DNA from: VBAS01 sp964581455
GTDB taxonomy: Bacteria; Bacteroidota; Bacteroidia; Chitinophagales; Chitinophagaceae
Direction of reading: 5' to 3'
Length of the DNA stretch: 18,557 nt
NCBI GenBank assembly: GCA_964581455.1
Contig: CAZOOT010000066.1
Location: forward strand, 1-18,557
Below, one piece after another: positions 1-6,469 of the stretch. Position 1 is the first letter of the stretch. The number at the start of each line of letters is the position of its first letter. A program made the position numbers and the translations under genes. The notes below the pieces were generated by a model, which was not told the DNA's origin, did not search any database, and worked only from the letters and a program-made list of their open reading frames with translations.

Positions 1-119
1 TGTTGAGACTTGTCGCTTTGAGGCGATTATTGTTAACTAAAATTGTTGAATGATAATATCAAGGTTGAATTAAACCTAAAAAACATCAAACTAAAAGCAG
101 AATAGGGAATGACTATTCC
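1..119. other. Left-edge segment of unknown origin
   Basis: This stretch lies beyond the point where the glucosaminidase gene stops resembling its family. Only the last 28 codons or so of that frame run into it, and they look random (Phe/Ser/Ile-rich, low complexity). I recognise no protein in any frame. Two small dyads are visible: TCGC/GCGA around 13-26, and the inverted repeat at 105-120. It could be the outer edge of an inserted element, a rearrangement, or an assembly join. Nothing here decides between these. Confidence 0.4.
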
Positions 120-539
120 CCATGCAGAAAAATCAGTAGGATCAAGTTCGAAAAGCGAAGCATACCTTGAGCTATTTTTTAAAAAATCTGAATGGTCCTT
201 ATAAGAATCTATTGACTCATCATAACTTCGGAAACACTCATTGGGTGCATCATCTGTATGTTTTACACTCTTACCTGACCATCCGGTTTTGCATTTTATG
301 CCAAAATGATTATTGGATTTTTTTACCAGTTTACTGGTGCCTGCATCCGTTTCGTGTATGCCCTGTGCCAATTTGATTGCAGCCGGTACTCCCGTACGCT
401 TCATTTCATTTATGGCTAATTCCCTGTATGTATTAATGTAATCAATGATAACAGGATTGTCCTGTGCAGAAGACACAGAAACGATTGAAAGCATAAATGA
501 TAAAACAAGCAGTTTGTGCTTTTGCATGGATGAATTCAT
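33..539 (-). CDS. Secreted glucosaminidase (GH73-like), C-terminus lost
   Basis: This is a peptidoglycan hydrolase of the mannosyl-glycoprotein endo-beta-N-acetylglucosaminidase (GH73/FlgJ-like) family, which cuts the GlcNAc-MurNAc glycan in the periplasm. A signal peptide covers about residues 1-26 (ending SVSSAQ). The domain follows: AIKLAQGIHETDAGTS (putative catalytic Glu63), then NNHFGIKCKTGWSG, then the Tyr/Asp/His-rich stretch to RYASLFELDPTDFSAW. Family members normally continue with about 20 more domain residues (an AYGLKKAGYAT-like stretch) and often LysM repeats. Here similarity stops at Trp140, and 28 unrelated residues lead to a stop; neither other frame restores it. The ATG overlaps the upstream methyltransferase stop in an ATGA, which supports Met1 over Met5 and suggests coupled translation. 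The product is probably inactive or misfolded unless the break is an assembly artefact. Confidence 0.75.
   Translation of the reverse strand: MNSSMQKHKLLVLSFMLSIVSVSSAQDNPVIIDYINTYRELAINEMKRTGVPAAIKLAQGIHETDAGTSKLVKKSNNHFGIKCKTGWSGKSVKHTDDAPNECFRSYDESIDSYKDHSDFLKNSSRYASLFELDPTDFSAWGIVIPYSAFSLMFFRFNSTLILSFNNFS
105..120. repeat. Inverted repeat at the glucosaminidase break point
   Basis: GGGAAT and ATTCCC form a perfect 6-bp inverted repeat around the 4-nt loop GACT. It begins exactly where the minus-strand glucosaminidase frame loses family similarity: the Trp140 codon is at 120-122. It could be the tip of a mobile element, a recombination or deletion hotspot, or the site of an assembly join. 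No T-run follows on either strand, so it does not look like an intrinsic terminator. Confidence 0.5.
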
Positions 540-1174
540 AATTTTCTGATCAAATATAAACCGTCTCTGAGTGTCAGTATTACTTTCTCAATATCGGTTC
601 GTTCTTTTATATGCTGATTAAATGCATGAATGGCCTTTGCATTTTTTCCTTTGGGTTTTTCCTGTATTGCCTCTCCCTGGAAAAATATATTATCTGCGAA
701 AATAAAACCGTTTTTCCGCACTTTAGAGAAAACAAGGTTAAAATATTCTATATATCCTGATTTATCAGCATCAATAAACACAAGATCAAAGCTTTCATCC
801 AACAAGGGAATTATTTTTTTAGCATCACCGGTATGAATTTTTATTTTTTCTGCATATGCTGACTTGTCAAAAAAACCTCTGGCAATTGCAGCATCCTTTT
901 CTCTCAATTCAATGGTATGTAATTTTCCATTTTCTGTTAATCCTTTTGCCAGACACAATGCACTATATCCTGTAAATGTTCCAATCTCCAGGATACGTTC
1001 GGGCCTTATCATACAACTTGCTATTTCCAAAAATTTCCCCTGTAAATGTCCGCTTAACATTTGATGCCCCGGATGGTTTTCCCTTGTAAACTCAGCTACC
1101 TGCTGAATTAATTCATCTTCTGAAGAAGAATATTCTTCAGCATAGGCCTGTATGTCAGTATTTATGATTTTCAT
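536..1174 (-). CDS. Class I SAM-dependent O-methyltransferase
   Basis: A 212-residue methyltransferase of the catechol/caffeoyl-CoA O-methyltransferase type (Methyltransf_3 family), a cytosolic enzyme that moves a methyl group from SAM to a hydroxyl, usually with a divalent metal. Visible motifs are the SAM loop ILEIGTFTGYSALCLAKGL (about 61-79), the acidic end of beta-2 (HTIELRE, 86-92), GDAKKIIPLL (117-125), FDLVFIDADKSGY (129-141) and FIFADNIFFQGE (158-168). D135, D161 and N162 are the probable metal ligands. The length is normal for the family. It starts 4 nt after the symporter stop and overlaps the glucosaminidase start by 4 nt, so it is the middle gene of a three-gene operon. The natural substrate cannot be read from the sequence. 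Confidence 0.9.
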   Translation of the reverse strand: MKIINTDIQAYAEEYSSSEDELIQQVAEFTRENHPGHQMLSGHLQGKFLEIASCMIRPERILEIGTFTGYSALCLAKGLTENGKLHTIELREKDAAIARGFFDKSAYAEKIKIHTGDAKKIIPLLDESFDLVFIDADKSGYIEYFNLVFSKVRKNGFIFADNIFFQGEAIQEKPKGKNAKAIHAFNQHIKERTDIEKVILTLRDGLYLIRKL

Positions 1175-1178
1175 TTTT

Positions 1179-2705
1179 TTATACCTGAGCTAATGAAACA
1201 TTTTGCTTTTCCTTTTTAGCAATCAACCAAAGTCCGAAAAATGTAAACAAGCCATTTATCAGGATCAGCTCATACCCTATTTTATAACCGCCAAACAAAT
1301 ATGATGAAATGCTATCCAGGCCAAGGGAGACATGTAATTTACTTTCATACCAACCAGGACTGCTTAACACATCAACAGCCAAAGCCAATAATGGCGCAAC
1401 AATACAAACCGTCCAGATAAGCTTTTCTTTTAGTTTTCTTTTTGTCAGAATACCAAAAGCGAATAAACCAAGCAGGGGGCCATAGGTTATACCTGCAAAC
1501 TTTAAGATAAAATCTATAATCAACTTATCATTGATCGCTTTAAATAAGATTACCATCAAAAAGAATACAAATGCAAAAGTGAAATGAACTTTCAGCCTTG
1601 TCCTTTTTTTCTCTTTTTCAGTACCAGATCTTTTATTTAAACCCAATATATCAATACAAAAACAGGAAGTAAGAGAAGTGATGGCCCCATCCACACTTGG
1701 AAATAAAGCAGAGATCAATGCAATTATAAAAATTACCCCTATTATACCACTAAAAGCATCACTTAACGCTATGGTTGGAAAAAGATCATCCGGGGGCACT
1801 GAAATGCCATTTGCATTTGCATAGAGATAAAGAATACCACCCAGAACAAGAAAAAGAAAGTTCACAACCATCAGGACACCGGTAAATGTCATCATATTCT
1901 TCTGGGAGTCTTTCATGGTTCTTACACTAATATTCTTTTGCATCATTTCCTGGTCCAGCCCGGTCATTGCAATAGCAATAAACATTCCTCCAATTATATG
2001 TTTGAGTGCAAAGGAGCTTGAATTCACATCCCAATTAAAAATTTTAGTGTATCCCTTATCAGCCATCATTGCATAAGCTCCTGAAAAATCAGTTCCCAAT
2101 GCTTTTGTGATAACGATGATGCAAACTACCAATCCCACCAGCATCCCTGTTGTTTGTAATGTATCAGTGTAAATGATGGTTTTTACACCTCCTTCAAAAG
2201 TGTACAACAGAATCATTAACAGAATTACCAAAGTAGTTACGAGGAAAGGAACTCCCAGTTTGTCTAAAATAAAAAGCTGAAGAATGATAATCACCAAATA
2301 TAACCTTGCAGTTGCGCCTATTGTTCTTGAAAGAATAAAGAAAAAAGCACCTGCTTTATGCGCATTGATACCAAATCTTGTTTCCAGGTAGGTATAAATA
2401 CTGGTAAGATTCATTCTGTAATAAAGCGGAATCAATACAAATGCAATAACAATATAGCCCAATAAATAACCAAGTACTACCTGGAAATAACTAAAATTAC
2501 CGGTGCCTACTGCACCCGGCACACTTACAAACGTGACTCCGCTGAGCGAAGTGCCAATCATACCAAATGCCACAAGCATCCAATTGCTGCTACGATTACC
2601 TATGAAAAAAGACTCATTATTGGAATTTCGTGATGTATACCAGGCTACCCCCAGCAACAATAAAAAATAACCGACAACAAAAGAAAATAATAATGCTGGA
2701 GACAT
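1179..2705 (-). CDS. Sodium:solute symporter (SSS family)
   Basis: A 508-residue polytopic inner-membrane carrier of the SSS family (PutP/SGLT-like), expected to import an organic solute with Na+. About 13 hydrophobic segments are visible. The family signature in the first segments is clear: ESFFIGNRSSNW (about 31-42), then GMIGTSLSGVTFVSVPGAVG, whose small and hydroxyl residues belong to the discontinuous TM1 Na+ site region. EGGVKTIIYTDTLQT (about 171-185) is another hallmark. It is the first gene of the operon with the O-methyltransferase (4-nt gap). The substrate is not deducible; sugars, sialic acid, amino acids and carboxylates are all carried by close subfamilies. Its Na+ gradient is presumably supplied by the NQR pump encoded at the right of the window. 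Confidence 0.92.
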   Translation of the reverse strand: MSPALLFSFVVGYFLLLLGVAWYTSRNSNNESFFIGNRSSNWMLVAFGMIGTSLSGVTFVSVPGAVGTGNFSYFQVVLGYLLGYIVIAFVLIPLYYRMNLTSIYTYLETRFGINAHKAGAFFFILSRTIGATARLYLVIIILQLFILDKLGVPFLVTTLVILLMILLYTFEGGVKTIIYTDTLQTTGMLVGLVVCIIVITKALGTDFSGAYAMMADKGYTKIFNWDVNSSSFALKHIIGGMFIAIAMTGLDQEMMQKNISVRTMKDSQKNMMTFTGVLMVVNFLFLVLGGILYLYANANGISVPPDDLFPTIALSDAFSGIIGVIFIIALISALFPSVDGAITSLTSCFCIDILGLNKRSGTEKEKKRTRLKVHFTFAFVFFLMVILFKAINDKLIIDFILKFAGITYGPLLGLFAFGILTKRKLKEKLIWTVCIVAPLLALAVDVLSSPGWYESKLHVSLGLDSISSYLFGGYKIGYELILINGLFTFFGLWLIAKKEKQNVSLAQV

Positions 2706-2716
2706 AATTTAATTTT

Positions 2717-2724
2717 TAGTTTTG
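2717..2724 (+). promoter_or_regulatory. Putative -7 promoter element for the LOG gene
   Basis: TAGTTTTG matches the Bacteroidota -7 consensus TAnnTTTG exactly and ends 17 nt before the ATG at 2742, giving a leader of about 10 nt. No convincing -33 TTG lies at the usual spacing. The divergent gap is only 36 bp, so this element must sit on top of the symporter's translation start region. Confidence 0.35.
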
Positions 2725-2741
2725 ACAAGATAAATAAATCT

Positions 2742-3284
2742 ATGAAGATAAACTCACTCGCCGTTTTTTGTGGCGCAAAGATTGGGAAAAATATTATTTA
2801 TAGCCAACATGCAGCAGAATTAGGAGAATTAATGGCAAAGAATGATATAACCCTCATTTATGGTGGAGGAAATAAAGGTATAATGGGTACGATTGCAAAT
2901 GCCATTATGAAAAATGGCGGCAATGTAACCGGTATCATACCAAAACTATTACTGGAATGGGAACAACAACATAAGGGAATTACCAAACTATTAATAGTGG
3001 AGGACATGCATATACGTAAAAAGAAAATGTATGAACTCTGTGATGCTGCATTAATATTACCCGGAGGTTTCGGCACACTGGATGAATTTTTTGAAATGCT
3101 GACCTGGAACCAGCTTGCCATTCACGATAAACAAATTTTTATTATGAATTCAGGTGGTTTTTATGACCATCTCATTCAGCATATTTACAAACTGGAAGAA
3201 AATGATTTTCTCTATGAACCTGTAGAGAAAAGAATAACCGTACTTAAAACACCAGGTGAACTGTTACCATTTATTGAAAATTGA
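2742..3284 (+). CDS. LOG-family nucleoside-5'-monophosphate phosphoribohydrolase
   Basis: A 180-residue Rossmann-fold protein of the TIGR00730/LOG family. Characterised members hydrolyse a nucleoside 5'-monophosphate (cytokinin ribotides in plants, AMP or similar in many bacteria) to a free base and ribose 5-phosphate. The nucleotide-binding start MKINSLAVFCGAK, the LIYGGGNKGIMG loop (about 38-49), the Arg of DMHIRKKKMYEL (R92) and the hallmark PGGFGTLDEFFE (107-118) are all present, so the active site appears intact. Length is typical. It is transcribed alone, divergently from the symporter, and its stop abuts the stop of the convergent gene in the palindrome TGATCA. A physiological role in this bacterium cannot be stated; related proteins are often misnamed lysine decarboxylases. 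Confidence 0.9.
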   Translation: MKINSLAVFCGAKIGKNIIYSQHAAELGELMAKNDITLIYGGGNKGIMGTIANAIMKNGGNVTGIIPKLLLEWEQQHKGITKLLIVEDMHIRKKKMYELCDAALILPGGFGTLDEFFEMLTWNQLAIHDKQIFIMNSGGFYDHLIQHIYKLEENDFLYEPVEKRITVLKTPGELLPFIEN

Positions 3285-3878
3285 TCACCTGTACCTGTTT
3301 GAATTAAGATAAACGGCAAATCCTGCCCTGAAAATTGGCAAAGCTCTGTTCTCTGAATCCCTGTAAGGAGAATTGGTGTTATTCATTGCATCAAACATAA
3401 TGGCAAAATAGGAATAACTCTGGCCTACTATTCTATTGCCATATCCTGCTCCTAATAATAAGCTGCCGGCGTTAAATTTTTCTTTTATTGATGGTGACCC
3501 GCTTGTATACTTACGGGTTATTGTAATAAAATTATATTCAGGTAAAGCAGAAAGAAACAAGAATTTTACAGGCCAGATACGTGCAAAAGTTCCGGCACCG
3601 TAATTAAATACGCGGTCGCTATAGCCGGTGAACCGGAATGATGTGTAATTGATATTTGTGGAAATTCCTGCATCCAGCCATTTGGTAATACTATACCCAA
3701 TTTCCGGATTGGCCCCTAATTGGAAGACACCACTGCTAAATCCAAGATTTAAGGCTGTACCAATAAACATGTTTTCCTTTTTAAACCCTCCTTTCTTTTC
3801 TTCTTCTTCATCTTGTGCAAAAATGATTGTAGAAGAAATAAAAGTCATCAATAGGATTAGAATTAATTTAGATTTCAT
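3285..3878 (-). CDS. Small outer-membrane-type beta-barrel protein
   Basis: A protein of about 197 residues with a clear signal peptide (MKSKLILILLMTFISSTIIFAQ) followed by an acidic stretch, DEEEEKKGG. The rest alternates polar and aromatic residues in the way of transmembrane beta-strands: FIGTALNLGFSSGVFQLGANPEIGYSI..., repeated Gly/Tyr/Phe turns and a late FRAGFAVYLN strand. I recognise no specific family; it is best called an outer-membrane beta-barrel-like protein. The start is the ATG at 3878; the frame could be opened two codons earlier at a TTG (3884), but the ATG gives the better signal peptide. It lies downstream of, and separate from, glcD, and is convergent with the LOG gene with no intergenic base between the two stops. 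Confidence 0.7.
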   Translation of the reverse strand: MKSKLILILLMTFISSTIIFAQDEEEEKKGGFKKENMFIGTALNLGFSSGVFQLGANPEIGYSITKWLDAGISTNINYTSFRFTGYSDRVFNYGAGTFARIWPVKFLFLSALPEYNFITITRKYTSGSPSIKEKFNAGSLLLGAGYGNRIVGQSYSYFAIMFDAMNNTNSPYRDSENRALPIFRAGFAVYLNSNRYR

Positions 3879-3940
3879 AACCAATTATTTTATTTTGCTA
3901 ATTTAACTTTAATTGTCCGGTGCAGTTTACTACTGATTCG

Positions 3941-5350
3941 TTAAAATATTTTACCGGCGTTAAGAATATTATTGGGGTCAAATACTTTTTTTATCTGTCG
4001 CATCAGGTCCAATTGTTTTTCTTCAAACATAATATCCATAAATCCTTTTTGAATAAGGCCTATACCATGTTCGCCACTGATCGTTCCCCCAAGTTTTTTT
4101 ACCATTTCAAATAATGCCCGCAGGCTTTTCGTCATTTCTTCATCTCCAAAACTATTAGGGGTTCCCTCTTTTTTGATCCTTATATGCAAGTTGCCATCTC
4201 CGGCATGTCCATAACTCACGGCTTTAAAATTATGTTCAGCTCCCAGTGTCCTTAATCCGCGGATCAGCGCTGGCAGTTCTGCTCTTGGAACAACAGTGTC
4301 TTCTTCAATGGTATAACCCTGGGCTTTTACAGCTTCCGTTACCTTCTTTCTCAGTTTCCACAATTCTTCTTTCTGCTGAGCATCATCAGCAAAATATATT
4401 TCGCCAATATCATATTGAACCAACAAATTACTGATGGCTTCCATTTCACTCATTAAAACTTCCATATTATTTCCATCCACTTCAATGATCAGGTGGGCTT
4501 CAATGTCTTCTGTGATCTCTACGGCATGGCTATCTACAAATTCACTTACGATCTTCAGGGCATTTATTTCAATCAATTCCATAGCACTGGGTACAAAGCC
4601 GGCCATGAAAATGGCATTTACGGCTTCCCCGGCCTGTTCAAGATTTTTAAATGGAACCAGCATCAGCAGATCATATTTCGGATGCGGGATTAATCGTAAA
4701 ACAATTTTTGTAACTATCGCCAATGTGCCTTCACTGCCTACAATTAATTGTGTAAGATTATATCCTGTAGAGTTTTTTAGCACATTTGCTCCGGTCCACA
4801 TGATCTCACCTGTAGGTAAAACTATTTCCAGGTTCAGTACATAATCTTTTACCACACCATACTTCACTGCTTTGGGACCCCCGCTATTTTCAGAAATATT
4901 TCCGCCTATAAAACAAGAACCACGACTGGCAGGATCGGGAGGATAAAACAATCCTTTTTCTTTTACAGTATTCTGAAGTACTTCTGTGATCACTCCTGGT
5001 TCTGTGGTTACCTGCAGGTTTCTTTCATCAATTTCAATTATACTATTCATCCTTTCTGTTGAAAGTAATACTCCGCCAAAAAATGGCAAAGCACCGCCAC
5101 TGAGCCCGGTACCGGCTCCCCTGGGTGTTACCGGAATTTTATCAGCATTACAGATTTTCATAATAGCACTGATCTCTTCGGTTGTCTTTGGTTTTACAAC
5201 CACTTCCGGTAAAAAGTGAAGATTCTCCGTTTCATCATGTGCATAATGCTGAAGAGTTTCTTCATCCACCAAAACAAAATTTTCTCCGACAATTTTTTTT
5301 AAAGATTGAATATGTTCAGCAGTCAGGCTGTTTCGAATAGTTGTAAGCAT
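3941..5350 (-). CDS. FAD-linked oxidase, GlcD/D-lactate dehydrogenase type
   Basis: A 469-residue flavoenzyme of the FAD-binding PCMH (VAO) family closest to GlcD and bacterial D-lactate dehydrogenases, oxidising a 2-hydroxy acid such as D-lactate or glycolate. The FAD domain shows VTPRGAGTGLSGGA (about 74-87), the PPDPASRGSCFIGGNISENSGGPKAVKYG region in two parts (137-165) and VGSEGTLAIVTKI. The C-terminal FAD-oxidase domain shows YGHAGDGNLHI and GTISGEHGIGLIQKG, both typical. Length matches the family. No glcE or glcF (iron-sulfur) partner is adjacent, so electron delivery is unresolved; quinone is the usual acceptor (family knowledge). Substrate choice between lactate, glycolate and longer 2-hydroxy acids cannot be settled from the sequence. 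Confidence 0.88.
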   Translation of the reverse strand: MLTTIRNSLTAEHIQSLKKIVGENFVLVDEETLQHYAHDETENLHFLPEVVVKPKTTEEISAIMKICNADKIPVTPRGAGTGLSGGALPFFGGVLLSTERMNSIIEIDERNLQVTTEPGVITEVLQNTVKEKGLFYPPDPASRGSCFIGGNISENSGGPKAVKYGVVKDYVLNLEIVLPTGEIMWTGANVLKNSTGYNLTQLIVGSEGTLAIVTKIVLRLIPHPKYDLLMLVPFKNLEQAGEAVNAIFMAGFVPSAMELIEINALKIVSEFVDSHAVEITEDIEAHLIIEVDGNNMEVLMSEMEAISNLLVQYDIGEIYFADDAQQKEELWKLRKKVTEAVKAQGYTIEEDTVVPRAELPALIRGLRTLGAEHNFKAVSYGHAGDGNLHIRIKKEGTPNSFGDEEMTKSLRALFEMVKKLGGTISGEHGIGLIQKGFMDIMFEEKQLDLMRQIKKVFDPNNILNAGKIF

Positions 5351-5370
5351 ATATTGTTTTAAAGCTTAGC

Positions 5371-5397
5371 CGTAAAAGTCGTATAAATCGTAAAAGA
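5371..5397. repeat. Three tandem 9-bp repeats
   Basis: Three head-to-tail copies of a 9-mer with consensus CGTAWAARW occupy 5371-5397, 20 bp upstream of the glcD start. Copies 1 and 3 share their first eight bases; copy 2 differs at two positions within those eight. It may be a slipped-strand minisatellite or a spaced binding site in the glcD promoter region. Confidence 0.5.
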
Positions 5398-5410
5398 ATA
5401 AAAATCAAAA

Positions 5411-6454
5411 TCAGTAACCTGAATTTCTGAGGGAGGGGCACATACTTTGTTTCTTATTACCCAGGTAGGAATCAAACAAACCTTCTTTAATCAGGGAGAA
5501 TTCAAATGCCCCCCTGCCATTATTAAAATTCTTCAGGGTTGACATGGTAGCGTCATAGGTAAATGTGGCTTTGATGTCATTCCACTGTAATCCTACCATA
5601 GGGATCACTGCATCTTTAAGCCGGTAATAGACACCCCCGATCATTTGATATTCACCATCACCTGACAAATCATAATGGGCATTGAGGCCGCCAACCAGTT
5701 CAAATGATTTTGCCTGGGTAGTATAATATACATTGGGATTTACCAACCATTGCCTGTTTACCAAAAAACTTCCATTTAAAAACCCGGTATGGCGAACAGC
5801 CAACCGGTTATCAATACCACTTTTTTGGCTGAAGAATGATTCCCTTGGCCTGTTTACATGCTGAGCTGAATACCCGGCATTCAGATAAATTTTATCCGTG
5901 GGGAAATAAGCATAATTAAGCCCGAATTGAACATCCAGGTAATTGATATTATTATTTGATAATACTACTGATGATGGCAGCTTATTATCAAAAAATTTAC
6001 CGTCAAACTGATCCGGGAACTTTAAGTTGAGCGTATTGATCTGTTTGCTGGCCCAGCCCACATTAAATCCTGCACTAACAAGACTTCCTTCATCTATCAA
6101 TTGGTGATAAGCCAAAGAAGCATACAATTTCGTAGAAGTCAGATTTCCACTGCCTGCAACATCTCTCAGAATAAAACCGCCTGCACCCAGCCACCCATTC
6201 TCAAACTGATTTCTCATAACCTGTACATCACCAAATGCACTAGTAGTTTTATATGGAATGGCCATCACACTGGACCATTGATTTCGGAAATTAACGCCAA
6301 CCCTGTAATCGCCATCAGGTATAAATCCTGTGTTTGCAGGATTTGTAGTTAACGGCGAATTCATAAACTGAGAAAAATGAAGATCCTGGCCCTGCACCGA
6401 AATCATCATCACCAGGTTCCAAATTCCAAATAATATTTTCGAATATTTTTTCAT
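5411..6454 (-). CDS. PorP/SprF family type IX secretion membrane protein
   Basis: A 347-residue outer-membrane beta-barrel of the PorP/SprF family. A signal peptide (MKKYSKILFGIWNLVMMISVQGQ, positions 1-23) precedes the hallmark DLHFSQFMNSPLTTNPANTG (24-43) and VNFRNQW (54-60); the remainder is beta-strand-rich with Gly/Tyr/Asn turns. In Bacteroidota, SprF-like proteins serve the secretion or surface attachment of a partner carrying a type B C-terminal signal. Here that partner lies immediately upstream with only 15 nt between the genes, so the two are almost certainly co-transcribed and functionally paired. It is probably a dedicated partner, not the core T9SS PorP, because no other T9SS core genes (porK, L, M, N) are in the window. 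Confidence 0.9.
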   Translation of the reverse strand: MKKYSKILFGIWNLVMMISVQGQDLHFSQFMNSPLTTNPANTGFIPDGDYRVGVNFRNQWSSVMAIPYKTTSAFGDVQVMRNQFENGWLGAGGFILRDVAGSGNLTSTKLYASLAYHQLIDEGSLVSAGFNVGWASKQINTLNLKFPDQFDGKFFDNKLPSSVVLSNNNINYLDVQFGLNYAYFPTDKIYLNAGYSAQHVNRPRESFFSQKSGIDNRLAVRHTGFLNGSFLVNRQWLVNPNVYYTTQAKSFELVGGLNAHYDLSGDGEYQMIGGVYYRLKDAVIPMVGLQWNDIKATFTYDATMSTLKNFNNGRGAFEFSLIKEGLFDSYLGNKKQSMCPSLRNSGY

Positions 6455-6469
6455 TAATAATTTTCCCTG

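Noticed and set aside
1..40. TCGC/GCGA hairpin followed by GTTAAC as an integron attC-like site.
   Set aside because: No paired R' and R'' boxes at proper spacing and no integrase or cassette pattern are visible.
4434..4844. A 136-codon open frame on the plus strand inside glcD.
   Set aside because: It is antisense to a well-conserved enzyme, has no family resemblance, and its composition is that of a mirrored coding frame.
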